From Schoenoplectus triqueter (Eukaryota > Streptophyta > Magnoliopsida > Poales > Cyperaceae), in contig CAXKVV010001005.1 of the NCBI GenBank assembly GCA_964058805.1, positions 1 to 26,644 of the forward strand: a DNA stretch of 26,644 bases. Reading direction: 5' to 3'. Below the pieces are notes generated by a model, which worked only from the letters and a program-made list of their open reading frames with translations, was not told the DNA's origin and made no database searches. Below are positions 18,080 through 26,644 of this stretch, in pieces. Position 1 is the stretch's first letter, and the number at the start of each line of letters is the position of its first letter. A program made the translations under genes and the position numbers.

Positions 18080-19375
18080 TGCTTATCTGTTCATTGAAAT
18101 CTCGTCTCCAGTTTCTCGGCTGCTCCAACAAAAAATTATCCCAGCTACTAAAAAAAACAATATTTTTTCCTCATTTGGGTTATACTTTATGGAAATAGTG
18201 CAACGATTTTAAACATTATGAACACAATTTAAATGATACAATAGTTATGTAGATCGATATTTCATGAAGCGGGATTTTTGCTGTCTGAAAAGGATCGATG
18301 AATGCTCTTTGATATAACACATATTGGAAAATGACTCAGAAGTGCAGGCCAGAAAGCGAACTTTCAGAAATTGACAGTAGACCAAACCTAAGAACAAGGT
18401 TACAGAAAGATACTTGATAGTTGATCCAAATAAAACCAAATTAGTGCACAAAAAGGCATATTTCGAGGCTTTTCCCATACAATTCATTTTTCTCAATTTG
18501 ACCGTATATTGTATAAAATTTCATTTAACACACAAACACAATTTCATTAATCTCCTTTAAGTTCTTAAAATAATTCACTGGGCAAATTTGAAATCCGAAT
18601 TTTTTTTTTACGTTTTCTTGATGATATGTTCCAATTTTCTGGGTAATAGTTAAGAATTGGCTGCCATAATATAGGGCGGAGATATCTTCATAACTACTTA
18701 TTTTTGACGATAATGACAATGAACTTTAAATAAATTCATAAAAAAACTCTTATAAATATAATTATTAACTTATATATTCTTTGAATTTCAAATTTAATAT
18801 AATTTTAGTGTTATTTAATATTCTGTATAAAATCATCAAAATTATATAACAGCTATGGGGGCTTAAATTTAATGATTTTATAAATTTATTTAAAGATTTA
18901 TTATCAGAGTTATTAAAGTAAAAAATAAAAAAATACTGCTCCATAATATATCAATAGAGCTGAACTATAATATTATGCATAAAACGAATTACCTTTATAT
19001 AAATATTCGGTGAAACACTAAATTCTTTATTTTTTTTAAATTCATTTACTAGTTTTTCAGATAATTAGAACAACATTAATATACCTGACAAATATGCAGA
19101 CAATGCAGTCGCTTTATTCTCTTTCTTGAAAGGGAGTGCTACTGCTTTCCTATCTTATCCAATCAAGGATGAAGGATTGTTTGTTGGGATCTCTCATCTC
19201 TCCGGTTTCCCAACCAGACGAGAGAGTTGAGACAATTGTTAAATGGCATTTTGGAGAAGGTACATGCAACCAGTCTCGACGGCGCCAGCAGTTCACATTA
19301 AACAATGGACTCGATCTTCTGTGGCGTCCAATCATGTAGATGCACAGCTATCATCGCTATTGAGAAAATCAATTG
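18080..19375. other. Unassigned DNA with weak open frames
   Basis: Two minus-strand frames (18525-18719, 64 codons; 18245-18496, 83 codons) lie in line. Their peptides have a less extreme composition than most AT-driven frames here, but I do not recognise them; they could be exon or element fragments. A GC-richer patch at 19130-19335 has overlapping frames on both strands, also unrecognised. Confidence 0.35.
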
Positions 19376-19382
19376 GAAAGTG

Positions 19383-19805
19383 GATAGTAATATGATTCAC
19401 GAATAATTCATGAATTATTCGTGTATTATTCAGATGAATAGAACAACGAATTATTTGGTTAATACGATAATTATTCATAAATAAAATGATTTTTTTGGAA
19501 TAATACGTAATTTTATCGAATTTGTTAGACATTTTGAATATCATTTTAAACCCTATGTTTTCTCGTTTTACGTTCACTATCAGCCATGATGGACAGCCTC
19601 CAGTTCATAGAGATGAAGAGAAACAAAAAGTCAATTATTCATTTTTTTATTTTGCATTATTTCTTCATAGACTGGATTTTATATTGTTGATATTATAGAA
19701 TTTTGATATAATACATTACTAAAAATGATTTTTTTCCGAATTATACTCGAATCACAAATTTAATATCTCACCGAATGTTTTCCGAATCAATCATTTATCA
19801 CTATG
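19383..19805. mobile_element. MITE family with CATAGTAATAAG ends, copy 1
   Basis: 423 bp, left end GATAGTAATATGATTCACG, right end on the minus strand CATAGTGATAAATGATTG. The flanks GAAAGTG (19376-19382) and AAAAGTG (19806-19812) look like a 7-bp duplication with one change. Its right part matches 25679-25989, including TATCTCACCGAATGTTTTCC. It is longer than that copy, with extra sequence around 19560-19680. Confidence 0.68.
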
Positions 19806-19812
19806 AAAAGTG

Positions 19813-20728
19813 AAAATTATGAAGATCTGTTATATTTGTTAAAATTTTATCATGCTTGTAGTGTTAACCGAAATTAAAATATTTTGTATTTTAATTATTT
19901 TTTTATTTCAAAACAAATACAATATCATCTAGTTGTGAGATGTACTAAATTATTATTTTTAAAATAGAGTTCTATATATAAAATCTGGCATATATTATTT
20001 TTATATGTCTCTTTTGAACTTAAACATGCACCATCAATAAAGAGATGAATTTTTTTATCATCTATATTAAACATATGATTCTATACTAAATTATTATTAT
20101 ATTTAAATTTAGCAATTGAGCAACATTCACTTATATAAGATTAATTGAAGCATTAATTTGTGAAAATATTGCAGAATTTTATAAATCGTATTAATTAATC
20201 TTATAGAAGTGAAAACATTGATGCCTTGACATTATTGATCTAGCTAACAGCCTAAATGCCTAATGCTCCATTCCCATGCGTCACTACCCAAATTCAAAGC
20301 TGTATTTGTTGACAAAATATATATAGCACATAACCAACTATACAGAAGCTGCATTAAAAGATCCAACAGTGTGAGAAATGTGACAACTGGACTAGTAGGA
20401 GCGAATACACAGGTTGCCTGTGTGCCACCGTACCCTGTTTTATTTAAGGGAAGGGATAGCGTGACAAGGGTTTATATTGAGAATCTTGATAATGATATTT
20501 ATTTGAAGTGCCATTGTCAAAATTGACAAGCTAACCATTGTCAAGTGATCATTTTCCTTCATTTAATGACCCTTTTCTTTTGAGTTTTGAACTCATCTCC
20601 TCTTCAATTATACAATATTTAATTATATATTGAAGATTCGTCAAATCTAAATGGACCATTTTAATCAGACAATTGTGAACTCATATTTGATTTGTTAATA
20701 TAAAATTAGAGTTCTCATTGTCGATTTT
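19813..20728. other. AT-rich DNA with one imperfect hairpin
   Basis: An inverted repeat, CACTTATATAAGATTAATT (20128-20146) against 20193-20211, has one mismatch in 19. The 87-codon plus-strand frame at 20263-20526 is unrecognised. Nothing else is seen. Confidence 0.4.
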
Positions 20729-21139
20729 ATCTTGAATGAAATGAAAAAAAAGGAAGGTCGCGATGTCTTCTTTCTTGGGTCAAGATGGCTCCAAGATGTC
20801 TCTGGTGGTTCTGGGCCTAATGTCTTGATCGAAAATTTAAGATTCAGCTTTAAACAATATATACACTCTTACGATATTATCTCTACTTAATCTCGATCTC
20901 CTTCTTTCTTGCTGTCTTGTCACATCCTGCTTGTGTTCCTCCTTATTCAGCTGCTCGGAAAGTTCAGTGTAAGGTGGGGTTTGATTATCATGCCGAACCA
21001 GATCGATGTCTACGATGGCTTCCATTCCTCTAATCTACTAGCTTACATCGACATCGAGTACTACTCAGTCTTCTCCTCCACTTCCCATAGTTTTTGATTC
21101 TCCACCACCTGTTCTAAGAGATACACAATATTTCCCATA

Positions 21140-22340
21140 GTGTACTGATTTTCATCGAGGTACACTTGACGTTTCTGAAGTACAAAAACCTTCACTTATT
21201 TCTGAGTATAGGCCTATTAACTTACTTAACTGTAGTTATAAAAAATTTACCAAGATTCTTGCTAATAGGTTACGACCTGTTTTTGCTAAAATTATAGGTC
21301 CTACACGGTTAGCTTTTTTAAAGGGTTATTTTATTTTGGATGGATAGTGCTGGCTCATGAAATTTTACATAGTGTTGTTATCATTACTCTAAAGAGCCAA
21401 GAGTACTCTTTAAGGTTGATTTTTAGAAAACGTTTGGTTATGTTAATTGGTCTTATATATTTATTATCCTATTTTAAGAAAAGGGGTTTTTCAGACTAAT
21501 GAGTTTCTTAGATATCTAAATTATTATGGAGAGGTAGGATTAATCTTATAATTAATGGTGTCCAAGTTCTTTTTTGAATGTTGTAGGAGGGTTCTTCGGG
21601 GGGATTCACTTGTCTCCATTATTGTTTATCTTGGCTGTTGAAGGTTTAAATAAGTTATTATCTAGAGCTGTCTTGAGTAATCATATTCAAGAGTTAGACC
21701 CTATTGTTTCTTCGGGACATAAAGTTATTAGTTTACAACATAATGTAGATACTACTATATTTCTTCAAGCTAATAGAATTATGGTTGAAAAATAAAATGG
21801 ATCCTTTATACTTTTCAGGTTTTATCTGGGTTACAAATATTTTTTTTTCTAAAACTGAGTTAATTCTACTTAACGTGTCTTTGGATACTCCTTTGTTCTT
21901 TTGTAATATTTTGAATTGTAAGCTAGTTAAGTTATCCCTTAAATATTTGAATGTGTGGCTACGTAATAAAGAGATTTGGTTGTCTTATCTCAAAAACTCA
22001 AAATAGATTAAATTATTAGAAAGAAAATTTTCTTTCTATGGGAGGTCAGGTTGTTATGTTAAATTCAGTTTTTTCTTCCTTACATTTATATTTTTTTATA
22101 TATTATCAAATTTCTAAATGGGCATTAAGGAAAATTGATAGTTTGAGACACGGTTTTTATGCGTTGGGATTGAAGTGGCATCCACTAAGAAATATGCTTT
22201 GATAAGTTGGGTTGGGGGGGGGGGGGGGCAGTTTGTTTACATAAAGAACATGGAGGTTTATGGATCTTAGATTTAGACCATATAAATATTGCATTGTTAT
22301 ACAAGTGAATATGGAATTGTTTTTTGGGTGATTATACAAG
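21140..22340 (+). pseudogene. LINE reverse transcriptase remnant
   Basis: In broken frames I read TLDVSEVQKPSLISEYRPIN, KILANRLRP, GPTRLAFLKGYFILDG followed by a stop (21345-21347), KVDF then a stop (21424-21426) in another frame, SPLLFILAVEGLNKLLSRA, and the post-RT segment HKEHGGLWILDLDHINIALL. These match the ordered blocks of plant LINE RT. The catalytic YADD box is degraded to HNVD (21739-21750), the block that is normally QGDPLSP is damaged by a frameshift, and a run of 15 G interrupts the post-RT region. Several frameshifts and stops make it certainly inactive. In a live element this enzyme copies LINE RNA into DNA at the nicked target. Confidence 0.88.
22214..22228 (+). repeat. G15 homopolymer
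   Basis: A run of fifteen G inside the LINE post-RT region, replacing what is normally a few codons; probably expanded by slippage after the element died, or a sequencing/assembly artefact. Confidence 0.85.
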
Positions 22341-22702
22341 TGTATGGAAATTGATCATTAAGGTTAAGTATAAGGTTAAATTTCTGGTAATCTTTCTCTT
22401 TTGGAAAAAAAATATTTGTTCTCTCTCACCTTTCATGAGGTTGTGTATACAAAAACTTAGTTGGAAATGGTCATGATACTTTTTTTGTGTGCATGATATA
22501 TGATATTTAAGCACTACTTTTGCTAGTCAATTTTTTTCTTGTATTTCAAAAACAAAATGCGATGGAACCATTACAGTTGCGCAAGTTTAAATTAATGGTA
22601 ATATTCATACCATTAATTAGGAGGGCTAGTTTGGTGCTTAGGAGGAAAAAAACAATTTTACTTGATATTTTACACCATTACCCATTTCAACACTCCATTT
22701 CA

Positions 22703-22990
22703 GATTCAGTATGGTGTTTACAATCTTCTGGTTTGTTTTCAGTGTATTCTATGTATATAATTTTGAATTTTAGAGGGGGGTCAAAGTATCTTTGGGTACT
22801 ATATGGAAGTTAAACTTGCCACTTAAAATTAAATTATTTGCTTAGTTAATGTTGCAAGGTAAGATCCTTGAAAAAGATGTTCTGGTTTGCAGAGAACGGA
22901 CAGAGTCTTTGTTATGTGTGTTTTGTGATCCTAATGAATCTATTGATCATTTAATGATTACATGTTCAGTAAGTTTTACTTTTTAAAATA
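22703..22990 (+). pseudogene. LINE zf-RVT domain remnant
   Basis: The sequence reads DSVWCLQSSGLFSVYSMYII, then after a frame change LNLPLKIKLFA, stop, LMLQGKILEKDVLVCRERTE, and CVFCDPNESIDHLMITC. The last part keeps the zinc-binding pattern C-X2-C-X7-H-X4-C (Cys codons at 22915, 22924, 22963; His at 22948). This is the zf-RVT domain found at the C-terminus of plant LINE ORF2. It lies in the same orientation as the RT remnant, 360 bp downstream, so both belong to one element. Confidence 0.85.
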
Positions 22991-23540
22991 ATTTTAATAG
23001 ACACAATACAAGAGGTATTTTTTTTTATTTTAGATTCATTTGTTGGTAACTTGGTATGTGAAATTCTACGATTTCTTTGGAACAAAATATGTTATTTGTT
23101 CAATTTTATTATATGTGTATAGTTGCAAATGTGAAAGTTTGGCAACTCAGTTATCTTTCAAGGTCTTCTTTTGCTTCATCATTTTATTTAAATGTTCTCT
23201 CAATTTTGTATGTACACAGATATGAATAGTGATTTGAAATCATTGTACCGGTCTGATGAAGTTTTTTTTTACAGATTTGGAGGATGTTCGGAGGTACAGA
23301 TTTCATCACTTAGATCATTAGCTTTTTAATTACAGCTTTGATGTGTTTGATTGATACTGTCTATTTGTTCGATCTGTTTGTTTGCATATTTTGTTTAGGG
23401 ACTTATGGGACTATTATTTCTATTGGGTAGGATGGTTATATTTTGCATCCTGAATTAATTTTTATTTTCTGTAATGAACTTTTTTTTTCGAAAAGAGATG
23501 AAAACTGACGTATGTTTTCATCTGCTTTTTTTCCAAACAA
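22991..23540 (+). other. LINE 3' non-coding tail
   Basis: After the zf-RVT remnant the sequence is T-rich with no domain, and ends near the right 18-mer. The 61-codon frame at 23040-23225 is not recognisable. Confidence 0.5.
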
Positions 23541-23718
23541 ATCTTGAATGAAATGAAATGATCGCATTGGGTTGTGCGGTGCCTCTGCTATATATCGTAC
23601 AATGGGAGAGTGGCATTAGCATATGTAACATGTATCCACTCTCTCCCCCTTATTCTTTTTTTTTTTAAAGAAACACGACGATAGGGACTTGTTTTAATTT
23701 AAACACGTCCGCAGTTAC

Positions 23719-25111
23719 TCGTACACAACAACAATTGAGATTTACTAACACCAATTTATTAACGATTTTTAGTGAAAAATCGTTAGTAACATTAGGTGGT
23801 GACATTTTAAAAAATAAGTTCAACTATTTTCTAACGGTTTGGAAGAAGAAACGTTACAAAACATGCCAAAAAGTGTAAAAAAATTATCGGACAACCTTTG
23901 CTAACGGTTTTTTTGGAAAGGTTTTTGCGCTGGGTTTTGCTAACGGTTTTTTATAAAAAACCGTTAGGAAAGATTTTTGCGCTGGGTTTTGCTAATGGTT
24001 ATTTACAAAAAAAATCGTTAGTAAAGGTTCATGCGCAAAAAAAATTCTAATATATCACATCTCACTAATAATATTTGCTCCCACGGATTGCCCATCTCAC
24101 CGTTCGTTCATCCCAATCCAACGATCCAAAAATCAAAATTCAAAAACAGAAACCCCACGAATCATCAACCCCTTTTTATCTATTTTCATATATAAAAGAG
24201 AGATGAGACAGAGATAAAGAAAAGAAATAAGAAACAAAGAAAAGAGACAGAATAAATAAAAATCAAAATCCGACCATCTCAACTTCAAATAGCCATAATT
24301 TTTGATAAAAAAAACTCCGATTGAGGCGTGCTACGCAGCCACGGAAAGTTTGCGACGAGATCTACAGGGTTAACGGCTATTGCGGTTATCGCCATTTTCA
24401 AGGCCAAAAAACATCATCTTGACCCTAAAAAACGCATTTGAACTTTATTTAAAGTTTTTAATTCAGTTTTTTTTTTATTTTTTTTCTTAGAAATTGTATA
24501 GGTTTTCATATTATTGAGTAATCAAGATGTATTGTTCAGTAAATATTTTTTCATTGTATGAATAATTATATTTATTTTATATTAATTATTGAATGAATAA
24601 TATGATGTATGTCACAATGCTTATCATTTGTCATCTGTTCTTATATAATTTATTGTTCCTAGTTTTTTTTCTTATATAATTTACTGTTCTTAGTTTTTTT
24701 CTTATATAATTTACTGTTTTTAGTTTTTTTTCACCTGTATAGAAAGTTAAATTTACAAAAATAAAATCTTTGCTAAAGGTTTTGCTAACCGTTAGCAAAA
24801 ATTCAAAAAAACTAAAAACCCTTTGCTAACGATTTATTAGCAAAAACCGTTAGGAAAAATTCAAAAAAAAATTCGCAACACCCTTTGCTAACGATTTTTG
24901 CTAAAAAAAACCGTTAGCAAAACTTAAAAAAATCACAGCACCATTTGCTAATGGTTTTTGGCTAAAAATCGTTAGCAAATGTCCATCCAGCGCTCCTCTT
25001 TTTTTTTAACGGTTGCTTATACTTTTTCTAACGCCCCCTATTACTAACGATCGCAAAATCATTAATAAATTAATTTAAAAACCATTAATAAAACCCAATT
25101 CTGCTGTAATG
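23719..25111. mobile_element. Degenerate CACTA-like non-autonomous element
   Basis: About 1.4 kb. The left end ACACAACAACAATTGAGATT aligns with the right end on the minus strand, CATTACAGCAGAATTGGG, both resembling CACTACAACA-type tips. Subterminal regions on both sides carry many short inverted copies of CTAACGGTTTTT and AACCGTTAG, the usual binding-site layout of CACTA (En/Spm) elements: left copies at about 23760-24030, right copies at about 24770-25060. The middle has no transposase. The ends are eroded, so a 3-bp duplication could not be read. Confidence 0.78.
24640..24731. repeat. 30-31-bp tandem repeat, three copies
   Basis: Three units starting at 24640, 24671 and 24701, each CTTATATAATTTACTGTT-like followed by a T-run. 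Located within the CACTA-like element. Confidence 0.88.
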
Positions 25112-25671
25112 ACATGTTGAAATTCTATTGATTATTGCAATAAAAAAGGGGACTTAGAACCTCACCTTATTATAAAAAAATAAAATATTCTAACTGATTA
25201 TTGTCAAAATGGAAGCTACGTGGACAGGTCAAGGAGTTTTTTCTCCGGAATTCCTACCACCTTATTGTTGCAACTTCAACTTAATGCATTGAGTTAAAAA
25301 CACATTAAAAATCAAAATTACGTCCTGCACATCGGATATCTTGAAATAGTTACATCATTCTTTTTTTTTAATATTGTCTATGATAGAAGGCATCCATGTG
25401 GGGTTTGTGTCCTCTAAAGTAGTCTACGGACATAAAGTATTTTTTTTATAAATTGAAAATGTCAGATTTGTGTGACGGTTAAGATAAACAAAACGGTAAC
25501 GATTTAGATTTATAAAACAATTATTTTACCCCATAAAAATACTATAAGGGATATAAATTCACCTATACTAGCCTGGAATACACATCATGTGATGTACTCC
25601 ATTGTATAAAAGTATTTGCTCATAAAACATAGTCCTCTCAAAATCCACCAGACGTGTTGCCTGTTATAGTA
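25112..25671. other. AT-rich intergenic DNA
   Basis: No gene or repeat recognised. Confidence 0.5.
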
Positions 25672-25678
25672 TTTGTTA

Positions 25679-25989
25679 CATAGTAATAAGATTTATGAAT
25701 AATTTGTTTTTTTACTCATAACCGAATATTTTATGAATAATTCATCAGTTATATAATATTTTTTTATCAAAAAACGTTTTATTCACAATATTCGATAAAA
25801 AAACACATTTTATATTAATTTATATGGAATTTTATAGTTTTTAATATATTTTTAATATTTTATCATTATAATATATTTTTTATTTATATTATATGAAACG
25901 AATTACTTCCGAATTATATCTGTATTATATCCGAACGTTGAATTTTTTATCTCACCGAATATTTTCCGAATAACGAACTTATTACTATG
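25679..25989. mobile_element. MITE family with CATAGTAATAAG ends, copy 2
   Basis: 311 bp with perfect 12-bp inverted tips (CATAGTAATAAG on the left, CTTATTACTATG on the right). It is flanked by TTTGTTA on both sides (25672-25678 and 25990-25996); an eighth base (C) also matches if the tip is read one base shorter on the left. The size suggests a hAT-like MITE (8 bp) or a 7-bp family. Shared with 19383-19805. Confidence 0.85.
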
Positions 25990-25997
25990 TTTGTTAC

Positions 25998-26505
25998 TGC
26001 CGCACATAGTATTACTGTCCAATTTACCCAGTACATAGGATTCATACTGCGGTCGACCAACATAAACTTTTAGAGGTGATTTATTTTATAAGCATAATGT
26101 TATGAGAGGCCCACAAACTTTGGGTCGTGACAAGTTAGCCCAAAATTATTAATTTGGATAAATACCCTTTTCAACTATTATAATTGTGTCAAAGACCCCT
26201 CGAACGTTAAATTATTACTTAATATCCAATTTTAAAGTATAAAATTATTCATGTTATAAACTTGAAATAACCATGTTTCGTGATATTTCTTAATTTGTAG
26301 AAAATTAGTAACAATTCGAAAAAAAAAACTTCTTTGATATTTTCATTTTACATACTTTATCTTATCTTTTCAATAAAGATATATAAATAATTAAAATTGA
26401 TAAAATATTTTATGCTTTATTTTTATAAAACCTTACAATTTACAATATCAATTTAAGTATTTCCTAATGATTTGTTACTGGAGGTATTTTAATAATCTAG
26501 ATTTG
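25998..26505. other. AT-rich intergenic DNA
   Basis: No gene is seen. The stretch 26106-26210 contains CCCACAAACTTTGGGT and AAAGACCCCTCGAACGTT, a wording that resembles dispersed plant repeats, but no ends were found. Confidence 0.4.
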
Positions 26506-26522
26506 ATATATATATATATATA
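26506..26522. repeat. (TA)n microsatellite
   Basis: Short TA run. Confidence 0.85.
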
Positions 26523-26610
26523 AATCTAATGATTCTCAAACAGTTGCCTTCTTGTAAACCGCTTGTGACCTATTCCACAGTTTCTACTACAGAGCATGTA
26601 GTGTGGGGAA

Positions 26611-26644
26611 TATATATATATATATAGAGAGAGAGAGAAAGAGA
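26611..26644. repeat. (TA)n(GA)n compound microsatellite at window edge
   Basis: A TA run passing directly into GAGAGAGAGAGAAAGAGA at the end of the window. The same TA-then-GA arrangement marks the left tip of FB1 copies B and C, so another FB1 copy could begin here, but the GTAAAGATA part is not reached. Confidence 0.7.

Larger units (their letters stand above)
20747..23540 (+). mobile_element. Decayed 5'-truncated LINE (L1-type non-LTR retrotransposon)
   Basis: The plus strand encodes broken pieces of a plant LINE ORF2 in the expected order: reverse transcriptase, the conserved post-RT region, and a zf-RVT domain, then a 3' non-coding tail. An identical 18-mer, ATCTTGAATGAAATGAAA, lies at 20729-20746 and 23541-23558 and may be the target-site duplication of the insertion; the element would then be about 2.8 kb, lacking ORF1 and the endonuclease. 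The weak point is the absence of a poly(A) tail before the right copy, so the 18-mer may instead be a LINE 3' tail left by two copies. The 20757-21130 stretch is less AT-rich and not recognised. Confidence 0.75.

Noticed and set aside
18245..18719. Two in-line minus-strand frames as exons of one gene
   Set aside because: No recognisable domain, no clear splice sites joining them, and a composition near that of local DNA; kept only as a note.
20128..20211. Imperfect hairpin as a microRNA precursor
   Set aside because: It is AT-rich with only one 19-bp stem and no further pairing; many AT-rich inverted repeats of this kind occur by chance or as MITE debris.
20263..20526. 87-codon plus-strand frame upstream of the LINE
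   Set aside because: It does not match LINE ORF1, the endonuclease or any plant protein known to me; probably chance.

Overview
This is a repeat-rich, AT-rich nuclear window from a flowering plant. The evidence is an intact AP2/ERF transcription factor, the last exon of a group IId-type WRKY gene with a plant-style intron, a plant L1-type LINE remnant, and several classes of plant DNA transposon (hAT-like, Mutator-like and CACTA-like non-autonomous elements). The contrast between the GC-rich ERF reading frame and its AT-rich surroundings is common in monocots, but I cannot name a species.

Layout: 1-1280 holds the 3' end of a plus-strand WRKY gene (intron, terminal exon 618-756, 3' UTR). 1281-6360 is mostly unassigned DNA with a 133-bp MITE, a 30-bp tandem duplication, and two islands (about 4270-4660 and 5150-6080) that look like promoter or gene-edge sequence without a convincing protein. 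6361-8503 holds two related hAT-type elements; the second carries a nested Mutator-like MITE. 8719-9472 is one large palindrome. 9778-10164 is a foldback element. 10360-10830 is a GC-richer island. 11344-11877 (minus) is the only complete recognised protein gene, an ERF with a C-terminal EAR-type repression motif. 12155-18069 is dominated by six copies of a roughly 400-bp foldback family (here called FB1), three of them head to tail, plus a Mutator-like MITE (17104-17541) whose core is a row of GC-rich hairpins. 19383-19805 and 25679-25989 are two copies of another MITE family. 20747-23540 is a decayed LINE with reverse transcriptase and zf-RVT remnants. 23719-25111 is a degenerate CACTA-like element.

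No operon or pathway links the genes. WRKY and ERF are both regulators, but nothing here shows that they act together. The main content is a well-preserved record of element insertion: many copies keep readable target-site duplications (TSDs): 9-10 bp for FB1 and the other Mutator-like MITEs, 8 bp for the hAT pair, and about 7 bp for the last MITE family. I aligned boundaries by eye. Copy numbers elsewhere and expression cannot be judged from this window.
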